Positions 56,401 to 64,000 of a stretch of DNA of 64,000 nucleotides are shown one piece after another. Position 1 is the first letter of the stretch. Each line of letters opens with the position of its first letter. Made by a program: the position numbers and the translations under genes. A model generated the notes under the pieces. It worked only from the letters and a program-made list of their open reading frames with translations. It had not been told where the DNA came from and did not search any database. This DNA is from Scortum barcoo (lineage: Eukaryota; Chordata; Actinopteri; Centrarchiformes; Terapontidae): the NCBI GenBank assembly GCA_023238725.1, contig CM041535.1, positions 24,481,978 through 24,545,977 on the forward strand, in the 5' to 3' direction.

Positions 56401-59400
56401 TAGGGATATGTCACACAGGTCACACTGGCTGATTTACAATTAAAATCTATCGCACCCCCCTGGGGATGAAAGTCCCATTATTCAATGGTGACCTACAGCA
56501 GGCGGCCATTCAAATCTGTAGGTTTTATTGTACTTTTGAGTAATCCACTTCGAGGTGGTCTGTCGCTGGTTAAATTAAATTAAACCAGTAGACTAAACTA
56601 ATATGAAGCTACAGAGAGCAGCCAGTTAGCTTAGCTTAGCATAAAGACTGGAAACAGGGGGAAACGGCTAGCATGGTTCTGTCCAAAGGTAAAGAAATCC
56701 ACCGATCTGCACCTTCACATCTTCATCATTCATTGACATGTTTTATTTGTTTAATCTGTAGAAATAAAAATGTGAAAACAATCACTTAAAGTCATCTGCT
56801 GGGCTTTTTCTTGGAGTAGTGACAACTTTCCTTTTTTTTACACTTACACAGTTTTATTATAGATTCAAATAAACCAGGTTATGTGTTAATTAATGAACTT
56901 CAGAGGTGCTGTTAGGCTGATTATGGCACATACATTTGGAGAAGGCCATGCTAGCTGTTTCCCCCTGTTTCCAGTCTTTGTGCTAAGCTAAGCTAACCAC
57001 CTCCTGGCAGTGCATTTGGTACGCAGATTCAATCTTCTCATCTAACTCTCAGCAACAAGGCAAGTAAGCGTATTTCCTCAAATGTTGCCCTGTTCCCTCA
57101 ATCATCCTTAAACAATGATGGTACTGTTCACTGATCTGTAAAATGTTAATGATTCATTTAAACGTTTTCCATTGTAAGGACCCAGAATTTTTCGTCTTTC
57201 TTACACTAAGCTGTCTGATTTAAATTCAGTTTAGCAAAATCTTTCAACTCATATGAGCCCAGAGAGCTTAAATGGTCCGTACACCTCATGCAGGCTTCAC
57301 AGATGAGAGAGGAGAATCAAAATTACACAAAAAAACCCCAATCATTTCCACCTTGTTATCTGAGACAGTATCGGCAGAGATAACTGAGAAAAACATCCAG
57401 AGAGATCAGGAGAAGGAGAGGGACATTTTGTGTGGGAGGAAGTCATGGAGATACACGGTGGCATGAGAAAAAAAAAAGGGGGGGGGGGGTTGGATGGAAG
57501 AACAAGAAAAATCATTGCTGAATACGCTGTCAAGCTTAAATCCATCTGTCCTGACATCCTATTGACACGCTGCAACGGATGCTCTCTAAACGCAACAGAC
57601 AGACGCACAAACAAATTGTTCACCATCGAGGCCTCGCAGTGAGATAATAGAAATCCTCCCTGTCTCCGGCATGGGAAGAGATTTGAAAAAAAAAAAAAAG
57701 TCAGCGTGGTTAAAATGGGGTCACGAGTAGCCCGCCAGAACATTACGGCTCTTCTTTCAAATATAATCTGAGCTGATGAGAAATTGCCACGCTGCATAAG
57801 CATGGAGGCGTACTGACTCACTCCATTCTGCAGCTTGTTCATCACAAATATCAGAGCACATTATAAAACCTCATTTGGTAAACCCCTTACTTTCGCCGCC
57901 GTCCATTAAACCCTGTGCAACCTCTCTAATTGACTGCAGCAAATTCCTGCTGTCTCCTCTGTTGGTCTTTTATTCCCAGCAGTATTGCAGCGTGCTTTAA
58001 TTCAATCTGCCGTGCACTACGAGTACATTTCAATCAGCCCGGCCTTGCACCCAGGTTACATTTCTCTGGGGCGCGGTGAGTCAAACAACCCCCCCACCCC
58101 CCCGCCATGTCTCATTGCTGCGAACAGAGAACGTCAGCGGACAAAGCGAGGCAGCGGGAACAAGCAGGACATGACAGGAACGGGGAAGAAAAAGTACAGC
58201 AGGCCACGCAGGGTCGTTTCTCAGCAAATGAGTAACCATAAATCTGTCTGATAGAGATGTTGTGGCAGCGCTCGGCTAATGGTTTTCCTCCGCTTGTACG
58301 CCTTCCACAGAGGGCCAGACAGGCGAGCACAAAAACTCGAATCCCGTCTCGTTCCCGCTCTCCACTCGCACCTTCCCAACTCCCCCTTCCCTAATGGGGG
58401 TTAAGCACCATATCAGTCTTTACTGAAGGTCTCGGTGGTCAGGAAATGACGACCTGCAGACCTCTTAACGCTCTCTAACAAACAGGAGGAAACGCTCCGG
58501 CCTCCTCGCAGCCTCCCCGTCAGATGTTTTCGGTGTTAATGCTGGCTGACCTGCACTTTGGGAGGCCTCTCAATGGAGCTGCTCTTTTCTGGGTTTTTTT
58601 TTTTCTCCTCCTCGTCCTCGGGCTGATCTAATTTCCTCAGTGGCACCTCGTCTGTGCAGATAACCACAGCTGTTCTTTGGAGGGCTACGTGTGACACCGA
58701 AAGGGAGAAGAAGAGGGAGGAAGGGAAGGGAAGGAGGGGAGAGGGAGGCTGTTCAGCATCAGCATCAGCATCAGCAGCAGCAGCAGAGTCAGGTGTGGTG
58801 ACCTTGGAGATTTCTATCCTGAAAGCATCACAGCCTCCTCCACCAGGAGGCTGCAGCGGACAGAAGTCAAACACTGTTTCAATACAAGAGGACCTTCCAG
58901 AGGCACACACAGCAAATCCATACTTTTTTAAAGAGCTGTTCAACTGGTAAAGAGAAAGATAGACGTTTACTTAAAGGGAGAGGATCATATTTCTACACAG
59001 GTGTACACACTGGTTGTTGTTGTTTGGCATTCTGAGTTGCTCAAACCGGGCAGGATACTGCTGAGCTGCAGCAACACACTTAATTAATAATACTTAAAAC
59101 ATACTTAAAAGACTTAAGAAGAGACCCACCTAACAAGACTCACACTGCTGAAGTTTAAAATACAAACGTGCCCCTTCACTTCCACTGGAATTGTTCCAGG
59201 AACGTCTCTCTTCAGGGTCAGCATGGACCAGAGAAACTATTAAAACCTCGTTGTTTTCATTCGGACGTGAACAAATGAGAACCTGCCCTTAAAAGAAAAC
59301 CTTCAAGAAAGCGAGATATAAATCCAACTCTTGGCAAAGGAGATAAAACTACAAACCTGCTTCACAAAGTGCACTTGGAGCTGTAACATGCTTTTTTTTT

Positions 59401-60249
59401 TTGTTTGTTTTTTTTGCTCTCATCCTACAATCAGACGTGTCTCCAGCTAAGCAGGTGAGGCGTACCTGACCCCGCTGGCCACGAATAAAAAGGCAGCCTG
59501 ATCTATTTTTAAAAAAGGGGGTTTAACCAGGTGCTGTGTTTGGAGACGCCTGCAGCACGATCCTGCTGTAATTTCACTGTGATCGCACGTGCAGGCCGGA
59601 TTCACCCGCCCCCCTTAAAAAACCTCAGGTGGCACCAACTACTTATCTGGATACAACATACAGATGATTAAAAATGGAGGAGTGGTTGGAGGACACGCTG
59701 TGATGAACAAACAGGAATATGCAAGCTGGCAATCCTTCTTCAGGGAGGGGGGGTGACAGAGAGAGAGAGAGAGGAGAGTTTACAACGTCAAAGTGAAGCT
59801 CTCCCATGCTTTAAGTCAGTCGGGTCTCCATAGCAACTAGTAGACTGGAGACATCTGATAGTGATGGAGGAATAAATAAAATTGCGCCTTTGAGGAATGC
59901 CATTGGCTGCGAGCAGAGGTGAGTGTGTGTGAGAACAAGCAGGGCTTTAATAAAGGAGAGGAGAGGCTGCGTGGATGAAATAAAGTTAAATCTTTCCTGG
60001 GGGGTGGTGGTGGTAGGGAGGGGGGCATTATACCTGACTGGAGCTGGAGGGAAAGGAGGAGATTGGCGGGACGTCCAAAATCTTGAGCTCGTACATGACG
60101 CCGTTGAGTATGACGGAGGGTCTGTACACGTATCGGGTCCTGGTGGGGGTGTACACCTCCGAGAAGTCGTTGTAGATGAACTGGCGGATGACAGAAGTTT
60201 TGCCCACCCCCGGAGCGCCGATGACCGCGATGCTCAGCGTCTCCACCAT
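50140..60249 (-). CDS. rasl10a: rasl10a, Ras-like GTPase family 10 member A, whole coding span, 3 exons
   Basis: Atypical Ras-family small GTPase. Three exons join in phase to 203 residues, the usual length for RASL10 proteins. Visible motifs: P-loop GAPGVGKT at 11-18, guanine-specificity motif NKRD at 128-131, ECSAK at 157-161 and a C-terminal CTIM (CAAX) box at 200-203 that predicts prenylation and membrane anchoring. Where Ras has DTAGQE, this protein has LDVPPISSFPSSSSQEW, so the catalytic Gln is absent and GTP hydrolysis is expected to be unusual. GAPGVGKT and PRRAVSVLV resemble RASL10A, while the YILVYDICC and WKCGYVECSAK wording is close to RASL10B. Linkage to osbp2, as on human chromosome 22, supports RASL10A. 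The gene runs in the same direction as osbp2, about 3.4 kb upstream. Confidence 0.9.
50411..52545 (-). other. rasl10a intron 2
   Basis: About 2.1 kb. It holds a GA-rich tract at 51296-51335 and a TG-rich stretch at 51520-51560. No exon or named repeat was recognised. Confidence 0.5.
52546..52670 (-). CDS. rasl10a: rasl10a exon 2
   Basis: Encodes EWLDLRCRGVRNANAYILVY then DICCVESFEYVKMIRQQIVE and H, ending two bases into an Arg codon. Acceptor CCTTTAG, donor CACAG|GTGTGG. It covers the region after switch II and the alpha-3 area of the GTPase fold. Confidence 0.93.
52780..53330. repeat. interspersed repeat, family shared with 18540-18830
   Basis: Internally repetitive: phrases such as AATATCT...ACA(G)C(T/C)GTTGGAT(G/A)GATTG, TGACTTT(G/T)G(C/T)GATC and the GTAG(T/C)(G/A)(C/T)CACCAT motif occur twice, followed by GTGCTAACATGCTGAA. 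It is a common percomorph intronic repeat, here in rasl10a intron 1. Confidence 0.65.
53416..53844. repeat. 38-bp direct repeat flanking a 353-bp interval
   Basis: A 38-bp block that starts ATGCACCTGCTTATAGAGCA and ends GGTAAACAGCA is present identically at 53416-53453 and 53807-53844. The second copy is preceded by a 13-bp tandem pair GACGCATGCACCT (53789-53814). The identity indicates a recent local event. Confidence 0.85.
54400..54660. repeat. left arm of the foldback-type teleost repeat
   Basis: Contains GGAGCAGTTTGACATTTTGG, AGCGTAGCTTAGCATAAAGG and CAGGGGGAAACAGTTAGCCT, the same units as the left half of the element at 56560-57090. No matching right arm follows, so this copy is a half element. 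Confidence 0.7.
56560..57095. repeat. foldback (long inverted repeat) element with both arms
   Basis: The left arm around 56623-56680 carries GTTAGCTTAGCTTAGCATAA and GGAAACAGGGGGAAACGGCT. The right arm around 56945-57000 carries the complement (CTAGCTGTTTCCCCCTGTTT and GTGCTAAGCTAAGCTAAC). The two arms match over about 54 bases with about three differences. The middle (56760-56920) is AT-rich. No transposase is present. This matches a non-autonomous, MITE-like percomorph repeat. Confidence 0.75.
57470..57490. repeat. A-run followed by G-run
   Basis: Nine or so A followed by about a dozen G with one A-to-G boundary; homopolymers here are prone to length errors. Confidence 0.85.
58754..58786. 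repeat. CAGCAT hexanucleotide then CAG trinucleotide repeat
   Basis: Three CAGCAT-type units followed by five or so CAG units. The minus-strand open frame of about 135 residues crossing it (58536-58943) is low-complexity and has no recognised domain. Confidence 0.9.
60034..60249 (-). CDS. rasl10a: rasl10a exon 1 (start codon, P-loop)
   Basis: Encodes 72 codons starting MVETLSIAVIGAPGVGKTSV, then IRQFIYNDFSEVYTPTRTRY and a VPPISSFPSSSSQ end. The start has a strong context (G at -3, G at +4). Donor CAG|GTATAA, phase 0. It lies at the edge of a CpG-rich promoter. Open frames on the opposite strand here are shadows. Confidence 0.93.
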
Positions 60250-60960
60250 CCCTGGAGGCAGAGTTCAGCACCATGGACAGCGACGACGACGGATGTGTGA
60301 CCGTCCGGAGGCTCAGACTGCCCCCCACACAACACACACACACACACACACACACACGCTGTATAACCCGCAGCCGGTCCGGTTCAGTTCAGACGGTCCG
60401 GGCCGTCGTGCGGAGCGCAGAAACTTCAGCTCCGGGCTGTGGCGGGCGCACGGAGCTCAGGCGCGGCCACGCACACGGGGGGGTCCTCGCCTCCTCCGCG
60501 ATCCGGCGCGCACAGAGGAGCTCTCCGGGTTTTTTTCAGGGGACATCCCCGGGCGAGCCGGTCCGCGCAGCAGGGGGAGCGTAAAAGTCCGTCCTCGCCG
60601 GCCCCCCCTCCAGCGCGGGGACATAACCTCAGTCCGGCCCAGGCTCGACTCTGACCTCGTCCGAGCCCCCACCTCCTCCCCTCAAACCTCCTCCGGGTCT
60701 TCACTGTTCCTCTCCGCCGATGCTGCACCGCCGCCGCGCTCCTCCATCACGGGGAGGACGGGCGCGCGGCTCCCAGCGGGCTGTCCACGTGCTCCCAAAC
60801 GGAGAGAGACCCCATTACCTTTTTTCTTCTTTATTTCTTTATTTCCCGAGAACAGATGAGAGAGAGGAGACGGATTCGCGCTCAGAGGAGAGGAGGAGGA
60901 GAGCCGCGCGTTTCCTGTGAAGGCATCTGGAGTGTGTGTGTCTGCAGCTGAGAGACAGGA
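60250..60960 (-). promoter_or_regulatory. CpG island and promoter region of rasl10a
   Basis: Very GC- and CpG-rich (for example GCGGGCGCACGGAGCTCAGG and GGGCGAGCCGGTCCGCGCAG), immediately upstream of the rasl10a start on the minus strand and unlike any other part of the window. It contains a CA run at 60332-60357. No clear TATA box. Long open frames on both strands here result from the scarcity of stops in GC-rich DNA. Confidence 0.7.
60332..60357. repeat. CA dinucleotide microsatellite in the rasl10a 5' region
   Basis: CA run of about 26 bases, 80 bases upstream of the rasl10a start codon, likely within the 5' UTR or promoter. Confidence 0.93.
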
Positions 60961-60964
60961 GCTG

Positions 60965-60999
<35 letters not shown>

Positions 61000-61057
61000 T
61001 ATCTCTCTCTCTCACACACACACACACACACTCTCTCTCTCTCTCTCTCTCTCTCTC
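60965..61057. repeat. alternating CT and CA blocks
   Basis: Five alternating blocks CT-CA-CT-CA-CT, each about 14-28 bases. The block pattern of two dinucleotides suggests expansion by replication slippage of a compound unit. Confidence 0.95.
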
Positions 61058-61138
61058 ATCCAATAGGATCATGTGGTGCGCGAGGCGTGTGAAGGCTTTG
61101 CGCTCTCAGACGCCGCCAATAAATGGAAAAGCAATAGA

Positions 61139-61169
<31 letters not shown>
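61139..61169. repeat. CA dinucleotide microsatellite
   Basis: CA run of about 30 bases. Confidence 0.93.
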
Positions 61170-61170
<1 letters not shown>

Positions 61171-61394
61171 CATCTCGGCGCACAGAGGTCGCGGAGATGA
61201 GAGACTGAGCATCACATCGGAGAGGGTCAGGGCAGGGCCGAGAGCTCCCATCAGTCACTGCGGGCTGAGGAGCAAACATCAGAGTGACCCGGAGCAGAGC
61301 TGGGGGGTTTTCAATGCGGCACTACTTCCTGATGAGACACAGTTTCCACAGGCTTCATCAGATGGTTTACTGATGGTCTACATGTTCAATCTGA

Positions 61395-61710
61395 GCCAGT
61401 AAAAGTGGAGGAAGAAGAGCTCAGATATTTTCAAAGAAGCAATAATACAGTGTACTCATCAAACAGATGGATTATGGGTATTAATGCATCACTTTAAAGT
61501 ATGAGCTGGTAAACATGGGCCTCATTTTAATAACTTAACATGCTGCTGTGTGGTTTAATCCATAACATCCAAAATACATCATCTATTAGTTGATCATAGC
61601 TTGTACAAATAAAGTACAAGATTTAAAATGTGGTGGAGAACAAGTATAAAGGAGCATAAAATGGAAATACTCTGATAAAATACAAGTATTACAATTATAT
61701 TATTGTTGTT
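61395..61710. repeat. degenerate short interspersed repeat (probably hAT-related MITE)
   Basis: Phrases such as AGTGGAGGAAGAAG...CTCAGAT, GTGGAGAACAAGTATAAAGG and AGCATAAAATGGAAATACTC match my recollection of a common teleost short repeat that contains many 'AAGTAAAAGTAC' words. This copy is heavily decayed. Related words at 62140-62195 (CTTTTACTATTTTCTACTTT, GAAGTAAGATTTTAAATTTT) may be the other end. Confidence 0.45.
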
Positions 61711-63060
61711 AATATATTATTAAATTATTATTGTTATTGTTGTTGTCGTTGTCCATTGGATGGGTGTCTTCTCTCTGATGCCTTAAAGAACGCTCTAAAA
61801 CACAAAGATCTCACTCTGCAGGATAAACACCAAATAAACTGTTTCACCATCTGTAAAGTTTTGGTAAATGACTCATTAAATAAAGTATAATTCAGTATAT
61901 TTTTTTTCCTTGGGTACTTACATTTCATGTTCTTGCACGCATCGTCTTGCAAGCTTTAGTCACTTGTGACTTTAAAGGTCTTTGATTTACACACAGTAAA
62001 AAATAATGAGCAATTATTACAGATAAACCACCAAACAGTAATTTTGACCAGCAACAACATAATTACTCAGTAAAACATATGTGTTAATAATACTTCAAAA
62101 ATATCACACTGACAGGGGTCATTCAGCTGGTTAATGAGGACTTTTACTATTTTCTACTTTTATACTTCAGCTGAAGTAAGATTTTAAATTTTACTGCTCT
62201 CTGAATCCTCCACTGGTTTTAACTCTTATAAAATGGTTTAATAGCTTATAAATGCTCGATTGTGAAGTGTCACTGGAAATTTGATTCCTTTTTGAGCCAA
62301 CAAATAAATACAGCTGTGTTAATATGATTGAATAACTGAATAAAATGTCCAAATTAAAAATAGAAATAATCGAGTAGGACCTCCTTTGGAGTTTTTTTTA
62401 GCCTCTGTACTGTCAAACTCCTGACCCTGTTAAATTATTATAAATCAATCCAACAGCAAACAAATAGTGATCAACTTCTTTGTACTGACTTTGTGTGATT
62501 TGGAAGTAAACAACCTTTTTATACGGACTGAGCCTTTACCACAATGCAGTGCGGTGGCTCCCCCTATTGGAATACATCCATCACATAGGATCAATATTAT
62601 AGATTATCCATTATCATAAGGGACACTCTGCTCTGCTCTGCTCGTCGCAGCTCTGGACTCCTTCCTGGTCAGTCTCTTTGAATCTGGCTGAACTTCGTCG
62701 CTCACAGAGTAACAAGTCTGAGCTGAGAGGGGGGCTGATGCGTTTGAAATCCCACGTTAAGCTTCCCTAAAGCAGCTTGGACTTTAAAGACCCCGTCGCC
62801 GCTTTCAGAGGCTGGAGGGTGGACGGGAAAACCTCAGACTTCACTCAGGATTGAACAACAACAACGAGGGACTTTGTATGCAGAGCCGCCTCGTCTGTAG
62901 CAGCGCGTGAGAGGAGCCGCAAACGCCTCAAAGGTCGTCGCCGATTGTAAAGTATGGTGTGTGAAAACAACGCACGCCGGCTCCCAGAGACTTTGGGATT
63001 GTGAACTTTGCCGAGGAAATAAAGCTAAGATAACATTTTTTTTCCTCCCCTCTGTCTAAA
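61711..63060. other. intergenic DNA upstream of rasl10a
   Basis: 61711-62560 is AT-rich and probably partly repeat-derived. 62640-63000 is distinctly richer in GC, starts with a TCTGC repeat and has a plus-strand AATAAA at 63017-63022. No coding exon is recognised. It could be untranslated sequence of an unseen gene. Confidence 0.4.
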
Positions 63061-63417
63061 TACTAAAGAGAAGACAGAAGATGTCAATTTATCAAGACCT
63101 TTAATAGTTCTTTTTCAAATGATGTACACACAATGAACAAAATCATGTCAATCAAAAGCATCTGATTAAACATTTGATTTTTTTAAACAGCATTTCATAT
63201 GAATCAGCCGTCACCACACACAAAGACACACACACACACACACTCACTCAGAACGCACGGCCACCTCTGCTGTAATCTTTACAAGATGTCAAATGCACAC
63301 ATCCCGTAGAGCCGATAAAAAGGGCTTTGTTTCGGTGTAACGACGCGGAGAAAGGGAATCCGATTGATCCGGAGTCTGCAGGTAAAAACGGGGCGGTCTG
63401 TTCAGCTGACACAACCT

Positions 63418-63462
63418 TTACGTGCCCGCCTTCTTCTCAGGCGGCCCACGGCGCTTGAACGG
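63418..63462 (-). CDS. candidate last coding exon of an unidentified minus-strand gene
   Basis: On the minus strand a good pyrimidine tract and acceptor (GTTTTTTCCTCCTCGCAG) is followed directly by PFKRRGPPEKKAGT and TAA. Below it lies about 340 bp with a minus-strand ATTAAA at 63101-63106 that could be a short 3' UTR. The basic C-terminus was not recognised. The phase assumed is 0 and no upstream exon was found in 63480-64000. It may be a chance pattern. Confidence 0.3.
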   Translation of the reverse strand, partial: PFKRRGPPEKKAGT

Positions 63463-63834
63463 CTGCGAGGAGGAAAAAACGCAGAGAGCGAAGAGACTGA
63501 GAGAGCCCGAGTGACGCAGGGCGAAGCAGCGAATGTCAAATCCACAACACCCCCTGTATGCAACAAGTACACTGAACTAAAGACTACAGACACAAATGAA
63601 ACCATGGAATGAGTAAGTAAGAGAGCAAGCAGCGGAAAACTGCTGCCAGTCTGTAAAACGTCCAGATATCGACGCAGAAGTGAAAGAAACGCACACCGAC
63701 GGACGGTTTACGCGCACACATTCTGCTCTCAGGGACAGCAGAGGATCTGATCCTGCTGCTAACAAAAGACATTGAAGGAAACTCTATAAAAAAACAAAGA
63801 CAACAATAATGTAGTTTGTAACTATTTGTGTCTC

Positions 63835-63837
<3 letters not shown>

Positions 63838-63869
<32 letters not shown>

Positions 63870-63956
63870 CAAAAAAAAAAGGCCAAGACAGCACCTTCCA
63901 CTTCACGCAGGCGGAGGAAAAGGTGAGGAGAGAGTTAAAAGCCTTTTTTTTTGGCC
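63838..63956. repeat. poly-A tract and GGCC-bounded A/T inverted repeat
   Basis: About 27 A end at 63866, followed by GGCC, ten A and GGCC (63867-63884). At 63941-63956 the complement GCC, nine T, GGCC occurs, so the two can pair as a stem with a 57-base loop. Confidence 0.85.
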
Positions 63957-64000
63957 GCATTTTTAACCGAGAGAGTAGCCTAAATAAATATGCCGACAGC

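Larger units (their letters stand above)
52671..60033 (-). other. rasl10a intron 1
   Basis: About 7.4 kb and rich in repeats (listed separately): two foldback copies, one interspersed repeat and the 38-bp duplication. The stretch 57500-59800 is less repetitive and includes a CAT/CAG tract at 58754-58786 but no supported exon. Confidence 0.6.

Noticed and set aside
50140..60249. Assignment to rasl10b
   Set aside because: The P-loop GAPGVGKT and synteny with osbp2 favour rasl10a, although some segments resemble RASL10B; a tree would settle this.
60176..60859. 227-codon plus-strand open frame
   Set aside because: It lies in the CpG-rich rasl10a promoter and overlaps exon 1 antisense. GC-rich DNA has few stops, and the sequence is Arg/Pro/Ser-rich with no domain.

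Overview
This window is intron-rich vertebrate DNA, most likely from a spiny-rayed (percomorph) teleost fish. That reading rests on the two gene families present, the exon structures with GT-AG junctions, abundant CA/TG, TA and GA microsatellites, and several short interspersed repeats that I recognise as common in percomorph genomes. No bacterial, viral or plasmid features were seen. Coding DNA is under 5% of the window and all confidently identified coding sequence lies on the minus strand.

The main gene is an oxysterol-binding protein, best called osbp2 (ORP4). It occupies 46712 down to 3058 in 14 coding exons, each with consensus splice sites and consistent phases. It encodes an N-terminal PH domain (exons 1-2), a helical middle region (exons 3-4), an FFAT-type ER-targeting motif (exon 5) and the sterol/phosphoinositide-binding ORD with the EQVSHHPP fingerprint (exons 7-14). 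Two things stand out. First, exon 2 carries two bases too many in the PH domain (the repeated CG around 40261-40264), so the conventional long form is frameshifted as sequenced; a downstream AG could restore the frame. Second, inside the 23-kb intron 2 there is a GC-rich block with a short start-containing exon (28055-28133). Its splice phase fits exon 3 exactly, which predicts a PH-less short isoform like the ORP4S form known in mammals. That isoform would bypass the frameshift.

Upstream in the same orientation, 60249 down to 50140, lies a three-exon Ras-like GTPase of the RASL10 family. I call it rasl10a because its P-loop resembles RASL10A and because RASL10A and OSBP2 lie on the same arm of human chromosome 22. 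It has 203 residues, a P-loop, NKRD and ECSAK motifs and a C-terminal CTIM prenylation box, but lacks the usual DTAGQE switch-II motif.

Layout: 1-3057 osbp2 3' flank with a repeat arm at the left edge; 3058-46712 osbp2; 46713-50139 osbp2 promoter and intergenic DNA; 50140-60249 rasl10a; 60250-60960 CpG-rich rasl10a promoter; 61000-64000 microsatellites, degenerate repeats and a weak candidate for the last exon of another minus-strand gene at 63418-63462. Introns hold foldback-type repeats, LINE-like 3' tails and local duplications. I saw no convincing tRNA, rRNA, snRNA or CRISPR array. The two genes need not act together: ORP4 works at membrane contact sites, RASL10A is a membrane-linked small GTPase.
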